DNA of 39,155 nt, from contig JAJECE010000116.1 of NCBI GenBank assembly GCA_022822185.1, positions 1 to 39,155 on the forward strand, read 5' to 3'. The DNA comes from Rhodothermales bacterium (GTDB lineage: Bacteria > Bacteroidota > Rhodothermia > Rhodothermales > Bin80). Of the stretch, positions 25,134 through 33,878 are shown piece by piece. Below the pieces are notes generated by a model. That model made no database searches and had not been told where the DNA came from. It saw nothing but the letters and a program-made list of their open reading frames with translations. The position numbers and the translations under genes are program-made. The stretch's first letter is position 1; each line of letters opens with the position of its first letter.

Positions 25134-27680
25134 ATGGCGAAAATGCAGATTCGGGGTTTCTCGCTGAGATCTCTTGGGGTGTTACTCCCCGGGATATTCG
25201 CAGTTTCTGGTGTCGTTGCACAAGAGGAGCCGCCGCAGCGTTTCCGAGTCATGCAGGAATCTCCCTGGGTGGTCAGTCCCATGTCCGTTGCCTCGCTCTC
25301 CATGCGCCCCGTACAGGCTTACTGGGATCCACAGGAGGGGAACTACTTTATTGATCTGATTGCATTTCTTGAAGTGATGCAGATGTCCGTGGAGATTGAC
25401 GGTCTGGTCGTTCGGACGATCTATCGTGACACGGTCCATGAAACAGATTTTCGCCAGGGCATCGTTACGCGGTATACCGAGGAAACGATTCAGCGCTCCG
25501 ATTCACTGGAAGCCGACGGCTATGTCTATGCGGGCGGGTTTGACACCGATTTTTTTGATGCGGGAGAAGGCTTCCTCCTGACTCCCCCGAATCTGCAAAA
25601 AATCTTCCCCGACGGCACCCTGTCCTATGACCAGAGCAAATTACTGATCCGGCTCTCGCAGGAATTATTTGCCGAGTCGGAGTCCACTTTCCGTGCACGG
25701 GGATCCGCCCCGACACTTGGACTTGGTCCTATGTTATATGGCCGGCACCGGCGTTTTCTCGGAGGTTCCCAGATTGGATACCGACTCAACCGGATCCAGC
25801 GGTCTGGAAATGATGTTAACTATTCGGGATTCCTGAACGGGCGGGCTAGCGCCCTCTGGGGACAGGTTCGCTCGGAGGGAATGATCACCTATACCGATGA
25901 TCACGATTTCCGTACCTCCTTCGGACAGTTGAACTATTTGATTGATCTGCCCCGATCCTCCTATGTGACGCAGATCGGTGTGGGCCGTACGAGAGTGGAT
26001 CAGTGGCCGGTACGGCAGAATTATGATGGAATGTGGATGAGCAACCGCCCGCTTTCAACCCGCCACCAACAGCGTGAAGCGGAAATCAGCGGCATTGCAG
26101 AACCGAACGCACTGGTATCTGCACTGGTGGGGGGCGTGGTAGCGGATCGTGTTCAGGCAGATGGACAGGGGCGTTACCGGTTAACGATTCCCGCCTACTA
26201 TGGCACCTCACGTGCAGAACTGGAGATTGTCCCTGCAGGCGGCGGAACCCCGATCAGGGAAACCCGCTACCTCTTTATCACCGAGGACCTAGTCCCGGAA
26301 AACAGGCTGTACTGGGATCTTCAGGGCGGTCGGGACCGATATGACGAAACCGCTTACGGACATGCACAGGCCAGTTACGGGATCTCTACAAGTCTGACCG
26401 CGCTCGGCAGTTACACGCTGGCCGACACACTGCAAACCGCAACCCTGGGCTTTGTCACAAACTATGCGCAGTCCATGATGGTCAGTGCCGAGGTCTCCTA
26501 TCCTGACTTTGCGACACGGGCCACCTTGCAGATGTTTCGCAATCAGTTCCAGCTTCAGGGAGAAGCATCCTTTGCCGCAGAGTCAGGGTTCACCTTCTAT
26601 AGACAGCGCCTGATCGGCCGGATCGGATGGAATTCCAGACGGCTGAGCACATTTGTGTACGGAAGCCGCTTTGAATCCTTCAGCGGCAGTGAATCCATGC
26701 AGCTGGATGGTTCTGCAACTCTCCGGCTCTCCCGTCGCACCAACCTGGTCGTTGCCGCCGGCCCCCGATCTATCAGGCTGGACCCGGATGCTCCGATGGA
26801 TTCACGCATGCACTGGCGAAGTTCACTCACCCGCTATGCAACCGTGGGGGCAGTACGCGGCCGAGTTGGATTCCAGGGATATGGAGGACAGTATGAGGAT
26901 ATTGATTTTGCGGGAGGAACGATCTATGCATCATACCGATCAGTTTCGTTTGGTGCCCGGATTGGCTATGACTTCCCGGCGGAAGGGATGAATGCTTCGT
27001 TATCCATACGCATGAATGCACCCTGGGCCAGTTTCTCCAACCACTCGTCCTTTGAAGTTGACAATCCGTACAATCAGCAGAATGTCTACGGATCGGTGAC
27101 GCTTGGCCGTGACCTTCATTTTTCCAGACACCCGCAGGTCTGGAGCAGTGCACAGCTTCGCCCCTTTATTGACCGAAACCGTGATGGCCGGAGAGATCCG
27201 GGCGAAGTTCATCTGGACGGATTGGACATCAATGTTGTCCGTGCCCGCACAGAATCCATTGAATCCGGCGGGATCCAGGCAGATTTTCTGGCCCCGAGCA
27301 CCCTTTATCAGGTCGTCATTGACCCCCGTTCTCTCCGAGGGCCGGAACTGGATCTGCCAACGGGAACGACATTCAGTTTCATTTCTGATCCAGGCACCGT
27401 AAAACATATTGACATTCCCGTCCATGAAAACACGGTCGTTGAAGGAAAGATTGAAAACCTGCCCCTGAGTTCTCCGACCCTGGCTGTAGTGGTCTTTTAT
27501 CAGGGGGAAGAGGAAGTCGCCCGGTCTGCAGTTTCGCAACAAGGCTTGTTTACCGTGTTGTTGCCACCGGGCCCCTATCGCCTTGAAGTTCATGATTTGC
27601 TGGGTAGCGAGGATTTGAGTTCCTATACGCAATCATTGAACATACAGGCCGTTAACACACAACAACTTGAGATCCGTTGA
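25134..27680 (+). CDS. Usher-like outer-membrane beta-barrel protein
   Basis: 848 residues. Signal peptide of about 29 residues ending SGVVAQ. A periplasmic N-terminal domain of about 170 residues precedes a long alternating-aromatic beta-rich region typical of a barrel (many Tyr, Ser, Gln; e.g. GGSQIGYRLNRIQRSGNDVN). In its middle, SGIAEPNALVSALVGGVVAD plus GQGRYRLTIPAYYGTSRAEL resembles the plug-associated pattern of non-classical fimbrial ushers. It is followed by LVPENRLYWDLQGGRD, like the usher strand after the plug. C-terminal: a calcium-loop-like DRNRDGRRDPGE at about 679-690 and a final beta domain (TVVEGKIENLPLSS). Ushers export and assemble pilus subunits through the outer membrane. 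The chaperone-like part of the first gene supports this. Identity inferred without a search. Confidence 0.65.
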   Translation: MAKMQIRGFSLRSLGVLLPGIFAVSGVVAQEEPPQRFRVMQESPWVVSPMSVASLSMRPVQAYWDPQEGNYFIDLIAFLEVMQMSVEIDGLVVRTIYRDTVHETDFRQGIVTRYTEETIQRSDSLEADGYVYAGGFDTDFFDAGEGFLLTPPNLQKIFPDGTLSYDQSKLLIRLSQELFAESESTFRARGSAPTLGLGPMLYGRHRRFLGGSQIGYRLNRIQRSGNDVNYSGFLNGRASALWGQVRSEGMITYTDDHDFRTSFGQLNYLIDLPRSSYVTQIGVGRTRVDQWPVRQNYDGMWMSNRPLSTRHQQREAEISGIAEPNALVSALVGGVVADRVQADGQGRYRLTIPAYYGTSRAELEIVPAGGGTPIRETRYLFITEDLVPENRLYWDLQGGRDRYDETAYGHAQASYGISTSLTALGSYTLADTLQTATLGFVTNYAQSMMVSAEVSYPDFATRATLQMFRNQFQLQGEASFAAESGFTFYRQRLIGRIGWNSRRLSTFVYGSRFESFSGSESMQLDGSATLRLSRRTNLVVAAGPRSIRLDPDAPMDSRMHWRSSLTRYATVGAVRGRVGFQGYGGQYEDIDFAGGTIYASYRSVSFGARIGYDFPAEGMNASLSIRMNAPWASFSNHSSFEVDNPYNQQNVYGSVTLGRDLHFSRHPQVWSSAQLRPFIDRNRDGRRDPGEVHLDGLDINVVRARTESIESGGIQADFLAPSTLYQVVIDPRSLRGPELDLPTGTTFSFISDPGTVKHIDIPVHENTVVEGKIENLPLSSPTLAVVVFYQGEEEVARSAVSQQGLFTVLLPPGPYRLEVHDLLGSEDLSSYTQSLNIQAVNTQQLEIR

Positions 27681-27702
27681 TCCTTATTCACTTTACTTAC
27701 TA

Positions 27703-28398
27703 ATGCTAATACATTTCATTGCTTTACAAGTTGCATCCGCTACACTGGTGCAAGACCAGACCGCTCTGAGCAACACGATTCCCACATCGCTGTGGGACAT
27801 GATTGCCTATGCCCGCGGGTTTGAATGGCCGCTAGGGATATTATTCGTTCTTGGTCTATTCGTCCTTACCTCTGCGTATGTCCGCCAGTGGCGTCAGTGG
27901 GGCGGAAGTCAGGGAATGTTGCAGATTGACCCGGACAATATTTCTGCAGACAGTTTTTCCCAGGCCATTCTTGAAGCCGAAACCAAACCGGGAAATCCCT
28001 ACTTTATTGCAGGCAGCAAAATTATTGAGGAGTTCAGACGCGGCGGCACGGCACCAAGCATGGTGGATTATGCGTTCCGTTACATTGATTTGGATCGTGA
28101 GAGGTATGATCAGACGGATCGATATATCAGCGGTGTCGTCTATCTTGCGCTCAGTCTCGGATTACTTGGAACCCTGCTGGGGATCTTTGTCTTATTCATG
28201 TCCGGGGAACGTCACGAGGCATCCGACCTCGTTGGTTTGGGGATTGCGGTGGTTTCCACGATGCTGGCACTTGTGGTTCGCCTGATTCTGTGGCCGCTGA
28301 ACATCTTTTTACAGGCGACCCTCAGAAAACGATACAATACCCTGCGAAAATGGACCATTGCCTTTTCGTATGCCATCTCCTCATCCAGCCAGAGATAG
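27703..28398 (+). CDS. MotA/TolQ/ExbB-family proton-channel protein
   Basis: 231 residues from the ATG at 27703. A TTG at 27667 would add 12 residues and overlap the usher-like gene by 14 bases. Three membrane segments: about 43-60, 144-166 and 176-204. Helix 2 has LGLLGTLLGIFVLF and helix 3 VGLGIAVVSTMLALVVRLI, matching the GLLGTVxG and ALxTT/S signatures of TolQ and ExbB. A cytoplasmic loop of about 80 residues separates helices 1 and 2, as in the family. It would form the channel around which the ExbD-like proteins work. Being the last gene, far from its ExbD-like partners, it is an unusual gene order for an Exb/Tol system. Family confident, partner assignment inferred. Confidence 0.85.
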   Translation: MLIHFIALQVASATLVQDQTALSNTIPTSLWDMIAYARGFEWPLGILFVLGLFVLTSAYVRQWRQWGGSQGMLQIDPDNISADSFSQAILEAETKPGNPYFIAGSKIIEEFRRGGTAPSMVDYAFRYIDLDRERYDQTDRYISGVVYLALSLGLLGTLLGIFVLFMSGERHEASDLVGLGIAVVSTMLALVVRLILWPLNIFLQATLRKRYNTLRKWTIAFSYAISSSSQR

Positions 28399-28444
28399 CC
28401 ATTGCGCATTTCGGGGCAACCTGTCACATTAAGCAGCGACCAAC

Positions 28445-28475
28445 CATGCACGGGGGCCATCTGAATCCGTGCATG
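28445..28475. repeat. Perfect 9-bp inverted repeat in the convergent gap
   Basis: CATGCACGG (28445-28453) and CCGTGCATG (28467-28475) with a 13-base loop, in the space between the convergent ExbB-like gene and the helicase gene. It could act as a transcription terminator without a T-run, or as a protein-binding site. No T-tract follows on either strand. Confidence 0.4.
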
Positions 28476-28574
28476 TACAGGGAGGCTGTCCTGATGGTAT
28501 TGCAGCCAGGTGGGGATTGCGGCGGTTCGCTTTGCGGAGTGCCCCCATCCCAGAGTTTTATTGCCGGATTTTGA

Positions 28575-28612
28575 GGCAGACAGATTGATCACATGCGCCC
28601 GGTCTGTCTGCC
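28575..28612. terminator. Perfect 10-bp inverted repeat next to the helicase stop
   Basis: GGCAGACAGA (28575-28584) pairs with TCTGTCTGCC (28603-28612) around an 18-base loop. A second pairing, TTGCCGG (28561-28567) with CCGGCAA (28611-28617), competes for the right arm. It abuts the helicase gene stop at 28618 and is a likely transcript end for one or both convergent units, although no T-run is present. Confidence 0.4.
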
Positions 28613-28617
28613 GGCAA

Positions 28618-31600
28618 TCATACGGATACAATCACGACGGCAATCCTGGAGGTGACGCGGGCGGGATCCTGCGGGTTATGGGCCCGTTGCTCTTCGTAGA
28701 GTGTCTGCATTTCATTTCGCAGACGCTCCGCCGACTCAAGCCTCCGCATTGCTTTGCCAGCCACGACCTTGCAGGAGGCATATTCGGGGACTTGGCCTGC
28801 TCTGATTTTCTTCCGAATACGTATTTTTTCTTCCTTCCAATCGGGGTTCAGTAAGCGAGTCCAGTGCTCTATCAGTCGTTCCAGCGCCTGCAGACTCAAC
28901 TCACCAAACAATTTTTCGGCCAGCTGATCATCTCCTTCATCGTCCGGTCTCAAAACAACTGCCAGTGATTCCAGAGGAGCGAGCATTCGTTCCGGTCGCA
29001 GGTCCCATTCCCGGAACATGGGCAAATGATCCGTAAGTTGGTCAAGTGCACGCTCCATTGCCTCGCTGTCTGGAGCCCCCCTGTGCCGCCCAAGTTGCAT
29101 TGTCCGTGCGTATGAACTGTGAAGCAGATGTGCGCATCGAATTTGATTTCGCACCACCTCATTGGAGTGTATTGCCAGGAGTCGCGGAGTAGAAACATCA
29201 CCGGTTTTGATGCCTCCCATCCCTTTGAGATGAAGGATCGTCGTCTTCTCCCCCGATGGAAGCACCGCCAATTCTGCTCCCCAGACTCCCTGGATTCCAT
29301 CCCGGTTTCTTGTCAGATCCGCCACCCTTGCATATGCTGCGGGGCTCAGTTTATTACGAATTTCTGTCAGGATGTCGTAATAGTTGTTCTGGCGCGGTTT
29401 TCGGGCATCCTGGATAAAATTCAGTGCATCACCAAAATTATGTACCGTGACATCTGCCACCTCGGCTTCTCTGACAGATCCGGATTGCGGGCGGGCCGCC
29501 AGTGAACGGTTGATCTCTATCCGTCTGGCAGCATTGCGATCTGATGTCAGCGGGGGCGTGGGGATATCTACCAGATGATAGTGGATATCATCTACGGGGC
29601 TATTGATGCGGTCAATCCGGCCGAGCCCCTGGATCAGATGCACCATACTGGATGCCACACTGATACTCACTAGTGTGTCACAGCTCTGCATATTTACCCC
29701 TTCCGCCATCTGATAGGTCATGAAGACGGATACGCTCCCACTGGTACGTTTCTTCCCATCTTCCGAAAACAGGTCTTCAATCACGCTTCCGCTCCGTGAG
29801 CGTGTGTAACTTGGCACCGTCACATTCAGAACCGCCTGGAGGGCCTCCCGCTCACTTGCTACCCCTACATCCTCCCTCTTTGAAGCGATCACATGAACAC
29901 TGTCGTGACATCCTTCCTGCGACAGGATTTCTGCGTAGACCAGAAGGGGCAGTACACGTTCCGCCAGAAACACCACGCGGGCATGTTTTTTCTGAATATC
30001 CAGCATGGCCTTTACACATTTACCATGCAGGATTTCCATGACCGGAGATGCCAGCAATCTGGTGAGGCTGTCGCATTCCGGGGTTGGTTTCCGGACGGGA
30101 TTATCTTCGGGGAAAATTTCAAGCTGGCCGGGAGGTGGCGGCTTCCGGCGGTTGGCTTTCTTTTCAATTTTCCGAAGGTTTTTACCGATCTTGCCGTGTT
30201 GCATTTCATACCGCGCCACGAGCGGGCTCATGCGCAGGAGGCTAATCAGGTTGCGAGCGTGAAGTGCACTGTCCCGCACCGGCTGACGATTCAGTTCACC
30301 AAATCTTGAATACTGCCGGACCAGCTTTGGAGTATCTCCGGTAATAGCCGCAAGATGCTGTACGATCTGTGCTATTTTCACCTCCTGAGCGCCGGTGATC
30401 TGTGTAGCAGAATGGCGGCCATGGTTGGTGATATTCGGATACAAGCCACACTTGCCTGTGGTCTGTTTTGTTCTTGTACCGATGTCATCCCGTGAGCACA
30501 GTACGACATACGGAGCAATCAGGTGAACCAGTTGCTCACGGATCTTTGCCAGCTTATCATTCTCCAGAAGCGGATCCAGCAACACCTCAAATACATCGGG
30601 GCTCATGGAAAGCCCCTGGCTCTTTCTGGAAAGTTTTCGGATCTGGTTGACGAAGTCATCCGGCATGAAAAGGGAGGCACGCTTCTCCTGGAAATGGACA
30701 AGGCTGTCCACATCGTGATTCCCTAACTGTGTCGCAGAGAGGAACACGGTCCAGGCCGGAGGTGCGGTTTCCATTGCTTCGGCCCGCTGTGATGTATCGG
30801 TCAGCCCGGGTGCCACCTGATGGCTTTCGTCGACCACATGCACCGCGGTTCGTTCGAGGGATTTGGGATTGGCCTTCAGTTCGGTATGGGGGATGACTTT
30901 GTATCCATCGTCATTCTTTTTCCATCGCTTTGCGATCCGGGGTGGAGAGATCACCATTGCTCCGCGCCGATTCATCCTGCCTGCACTGCTGCCTGGGACG
31001 ATATGATTGTAGGTTTCAGGGAGAACATAGGCCAGGTACTTCCCGACCGGTGTTTTTCCCGATCCTGCTGGAGCGCAGATAAAAGCAACCCCATGTTCAT
31101 AGATGGTTCCGGCAGCCTGGTAGACGAGATCAGCCTGATAGGGGAAAAGTTTTTCTACCCCCGAAAGCCTGTGCTCATCAAGCAGATCGCTCCGCCAAAA
31201 TGGAAACCCGGTCTGCTCTGCTATACAGCGGGATACGGCATCATCGGGGGACACCGTTCGCAAGAGGGCCTTCAGAATGGCAAGCACCTCCTGGTTGCAG
31301 TCCACGCTTGCCTCCTGGATCCTCTTCGCAAAGTCTGCCCGCTCTCTGGCAGCAGCCACGACCTCCCCAGAGCGCGAATCATATCTCAAGTCATCTGCGG
31401 ATTCAACGTTATAGCGAAGTCCTGAGTAGGAGAAATTGGCACTCCCCTGGATCACCCCTAGCTCACTTGAAATGAGCTTGGCATGCATACGGCCCTGCCC
31501 TCTCCAGCCAAGTTTCTGCCGCGCCAGATCACCGTCAAATCCACGGATATCAATCTCGTTACGCTCAATCGCCTCAATCGCTCTCACCGCCTTCAGATCG

Positions 31601-31926
31601 GAGGAATCGTCCACCTTCAGGCCATGGTGCTGCATAAAGTGCCGGCGAACCGCTTCGGGAACGGAGTATCCTCCTGGAAAATGTGTTCGGTTGCCCGTAT
31701 CTACTCCATAGACCAACTGGATCCGGGGGCGTGGATGACGATTCGGATCCTGAAATACTTCCGATAACTCGTCCATGATGATGGACAGTGATGACAGCAG
31801 GTCGTGGAAGCCTGTAACGATTAAACATTCCCCCGTATGCAGGTGCGGGCGTACCAGATCAATAACCGATTTATCGAGGTTGTCTGCGCGGGGAATGCGG
31901 GATGGCCGGGAGGAGAAAAATCTCAT
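28618..31926 (-). CDS. PLD-nuclease / SF2 (SNF2- or COG1061-like) helicase fusion, candidate defence protein
   Basis: 1102 residues. An N-terminal phospholipase-D-like domain (about 20-220) carries MHAKLISS with His148/Lys150 and GSANFSYSGL (Asn164), the HxK...GSxN core of PLD-type nucleases; the usual Asp after HxK(x4) is Glu155. A superfamily 2 helicase follows: Walker A APAGSGKTPVGKY (285-297), Walker B variant VDESH (365-369), FLSATQ (395-400), and in the second half QMAEGVN and motif VI QGLGRIDR (about 764-771). A basic linker with KKANRRKPPPPG lies near residue 600-620. A helical C-terminal region ends the protein. Such fusions (COG3886 plus COG1061 or SNF2) are common in phage-defence loci. 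It is a single-gene unit here with no clear partner. Confidence 0.8.
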   Translation of the reverse strand: MRFFSSRPSRIPRADNLDKSVIDLVRPHLHTGECLIVTGFHDLLSSLSIIMDELSEVFQDPNRHPRPRIQLVYGVDTGNRTHFPGGYSVPEAVRRHFMQHHGLKVDDSSDLKAVRAIEAIERNEIDIRGFDGDLARQKLGWRGQGRMHAKLISSELGVIQGSANFSYSGLRYNVESADDLRYDSRSGEVVAAARERADFAKRIQEASVDCNQEVLAILKALLRTVSPDDAVSRCIAEQTGFPFWRSDLLDEHRLSGVEKLFPYQADLVYQAAGTIYEHGVAFICAPAGSGKTPVGKYLAYVLPETYNHIVPGSSAGRMNRRGAMVISPPRIAKRWKKNDDGYKVIPHTELKANPKSLERTAVHVVDESHQVAPGLTDTSQRAEAMETAPPAWTVFLSATQLGNHDVDSLVHFQEKRASLFMPDDFVNQIRKLSRKSQGLSMSPDVFEVLLDPLLENDKLAKIREQLVHLIAPYVVLCSRDDIGTRTKQTTGKCGLYPNITNHGRHSATQITGAQEVKIAQIVQHLAAITGDTPKLVRQYSRFGELNRQPVRDSALHARNLISLLRMSPLVARYEMQHGKIGKNLRKIEKKANRRKPPPPGQLEIFPEDNPVRKPTPECDSLTRLLASPVMEILHGKCVKAMLDIQKKHARVVFLAERVLPLLVYAEILSQEGCHDSVHVIASKREDVGVASEREALQAVLNVTVPSYTRSRSGSVIEDLFSEDGKKRTSGSVSVFMTYQMAEGVNMQSCDTLVSISVASSMVHLIQGLGRIDRINSPVDDIHYHLVDIPTPPLTSDRNAARRIEINRSLAARPQSGSVREAEVADVTVHNFGDALNFIQDARKPRQNNYYDILTEIRNKLSPAAYARVADLTRNRDGIQGVWGAELAVLPSGEKTTILHLKGMGGIKTGDVSTPRLLAIHSNEVVRNQIRCAHLLHSSYARTMQLGRHRGAPDSEAMERALDQLTDHLPMFREWDLRPERMLAPLESLAVVLRPDDEGDDQLAEKLFGELSLQALERLIEHWTRLLNPDWKEEKIRIRKKIRAGQVPEYASCKVVAGKAMRRLESAERLRNEMQTLYEEQRAHNPQDPARVTSRIAVVIVSV

Positions 31927-32103
31927 TGAACTATCGGTGACATGCGGAAAAAGATATCCAGAATATCAAAAATCCAGGTCTATGCATGCACAGCGCATTG
32001 GATTGTACAACCGAAGAAGTTGGAATCCAATTCATCCTGCCGGCCAAATGAATACGAAACAAAGCAATCTGGCAATGCGGTGCAATCTACTGGTTGCCAT
32101 TTT

Positions 32104-33069
32104 TTATTCTTTGGTTGGAGATGATTCGGTGAGCCAGCCGGCGTACTCGTTCAAGACATAATGCGGACGGCCCTTGACCTCCTCAAAAATTCGCCCCAAA
32201 TACTCCCCAAGAATTCCAAGCACCATGAGTTGGACTCCACCCAGAAACAGGATCAAGACCACCGTGGAAGTCCATCCTTCGGGCAGATCTTTTCCACTCA
32301 AAAATACCCCCAGCGCATAAACGAGATAAACGAAGCCCAGCAGGGCCGCACCTGCCCCCAGCCACGCCGATAATCGCAGCGGGGCAGATGAAAACGACAG
32401 CAGCCCGTCCAGAGCCAACCTTGTCAATCGCTTCATGTTGTAACTGGGCTTGCCCGCATGCCGGGCCGGACGGGCATACTTGATCCCCACCTGCCGAAAC
32501 CCCACCCATCCGCGCAGCCCCCGAACAAACCGGTTATGCTCTGGCAGTGCATTGATCACCTCAACGACCCTGCGGTCCATGAGTGCAAAATCGCCGGCAT
32601 CCCGTGGAATTTGAATATTGGAGGTCTTCTCCAGAAGGCAATAGAAATTATGGTAGCAGATGCGTAAAAACCAGGATTCCTTGCGATTGGTACGGATCCC
32701 GTACACGACATCAAACCCTTCGCGCCATTTGGCGATGAACTGACTCAGAAGTTCCGGTGGATCCTGCAGATCGGCATCCAGAACGGCAATGAGGTCTCCC
32801 CTGGCGTGCTTCAACCCGGCACTGACCGCGACCTGATGTCCAAAATTCCTGGAAAAACTCAGATACGCCATCTGCGGATTCGAATCACAGGCTTTTTGCA
32901 AAAGTAAAAGCGTTCCATCGGTGCTCCCGTCATCAATGAACAGGAACCGCGTCGGGATCCCTAAATCCAATACCTTGAGTGCCTGAAGTAAATCCGGCAG
33001 CACCTCCTCCTCATTGTAGCAGGGAAAGACGAGGCAGATCTCGGGGGCAGTCGCGTGTCGGTCAATCAT
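32104..33069 (-). CDS. Membrane-anchored family 2 glycosyltransferase (GtrB/DPM1-like)
   Basis: 321 residues. GT-A domain with ICLVFPCYNEEEVLPDLL, the nucleotide-binding IDDGSTDGT (Asp46-Asp47) and the DAD at 98-100 in LDADLQDPPELL, then SRNFGHQVAVSAGLKHA. Two membrane helices near 235-255 and 265-290 (LGAGAALLGFVYLVYALGV, TVVLILFLGGVQLMVLGIL) follow and the end carries EYLGRIFEEVKGRPHYV. This is the undecaprenyl-phosphate glycosyltransferase layout, which makes lipid-linked sugars such as Und-P-glucose for surface-polymer modification. Its start overlaps the TIGR02757 gene stop by four bases (ATGA). Sugar donor cannot be deduced. Confidence 0.88.
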   Translation of the reverse strand: MIDRHATAPEICLVFPCYNEEEVLPDLLQALKVLDLGIPTRFLFIDDGSTDGTLLLLQKACDSNPQMAYLSFSRNFGHQVAVSAGLKHARGDLIAVLDADLQDPPELLSQFIAKWREGFDVVYGIRTNRKESWFLRICYHNFYCLLEKTSNIQIPRDAGDFALMDRRVVEVINALPEHNRFVRGLRGWVGFRQVGIKYARPARHAGKPSYNMKRLTRLALDGLLSFSSAPLRLSAWLGAGAALLGFVYLVYALGVFLSGKDLPEGWTSTVVLILFLGGVQLMVLGILGEYLGRIFEEVKGRPHYVLNEYAGWLTESSPTKE

Positions 33070-33836
33070 GGGTCAGCAAAGGGATCTCCATAGGCTCCAA
33101 GGCCAAAGAGTGCATAATCGTAGCGGGCCGGATCGTTCCGGTCGAGGTTTCGGCATGCTTCGGTGAGTTCCATGACAGCTTTCCAGTCGTTCATGTTACG
33201 TTTCAGTAATCCCAAGATACGCGCCTGACGGCCGGAATGTATATCCAGGGGCAGTACGAGTTGTCTGGGCTGGATGGATTTCCAGAGTCCCAAATCTACC
33301 GGCCCGGGTCGCACCATCCAGCGCAGATACAGAGAGAGACGCTTGCAGGCACTTCCACGGCTCGGACGGGCAAGATGTTTCTGTAACCTTGCCGGGGTGT
33401 CGGGATGTGCGGTCATCATGCGTGTACTAAAGCGTTCTATGGCACAATAAAGGTCGGTCTCCTGCGGCTTACATCCGAAGATGTTTTCAACGGATCCAAA
33501 CTGTCGAATCAGAATACTCAGGTTCTGCGTGAATGCAAGACAGTCTTCGGGTTGAAAGGTGCGGTGTACAAATGTGCGTAATGCATCACCATCCCGAACC
33601 GAATCAAAATTCATCACGAACCTCCAGGGCCGGAACTCCATCCGGGTGCAGAGTTCTTCCAGCTTTGCCAGAATCACACCGCGGGACCCCCATGCCAGTG
33701 TTGCCGCATAGAGGCCGATAATCTCCTGATCTGACGGATCCGTGAACGAATGACACAGTCGGATCGGATCATCCACAATAAAGGAAGGAGACTCAAAGTG
33801 AGTCACCAGTTGATTCAGGTAGAAACGGTCTGGCAC
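33066..33836 (-). CDS. TIGR02757 family (DUF2400) protein
   Basis: 256 residues beginning at a GTG at 33836 (MPDRFYLNQLV). Family-like blocks: DPIRLCHSFTDPSDQEIIGL, AATLAWGSRGVILAKLEEL, CKRLSLYLRWMVRPGPVDLG, LVLPLDIHSGRQARILGL, and DYALFGLGAYGD at the end. The family is widespread in Bacteroidota and related phyla but has no established function. It has no membrane span or signal peptide. The stop overlaps the glycosyltransferase start by four bases, suggesting translational coupling. Whether it belongs to the sugar pathway or merely shares its transcript is open. Confidence 0.85.
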   Translation of the reverse strand: MPDRFYLNQLVTHFESPSFIVDDPIRLCHSFTDPSDQEIIGLYAATLAWGSRGVILAKLEELCTRMEFRPWRFVMNFDSVRDGDALRTFVHRTFQPEDCLAFTQNLSILIRQFGSVENIFGCKPQETDLYCAIERFSTRMMTAHPDTPARLQKHLARPSRGSACKRLSLYLRWMVRPGPVDLGLWKSIQPRQLVLPLDIHSGRQARILGLLKRNMNDWKAVMELTEACRNLDRNDPARYDYALFGLGAYGDPFADP

Positions 33837-33878
33837 ACAAAATCGGATCTATGTTATTCAGTTTGGCCATCACAGGAA

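Noticed and set aside
28212..28631. 139-codon minus-strand open frame across the ExbB-like gene end and the convergent gap
   Set aside because: It is antisense to the ExbB-like gene and overlaps the helicase gene stop region; the protein has no recognisable features.
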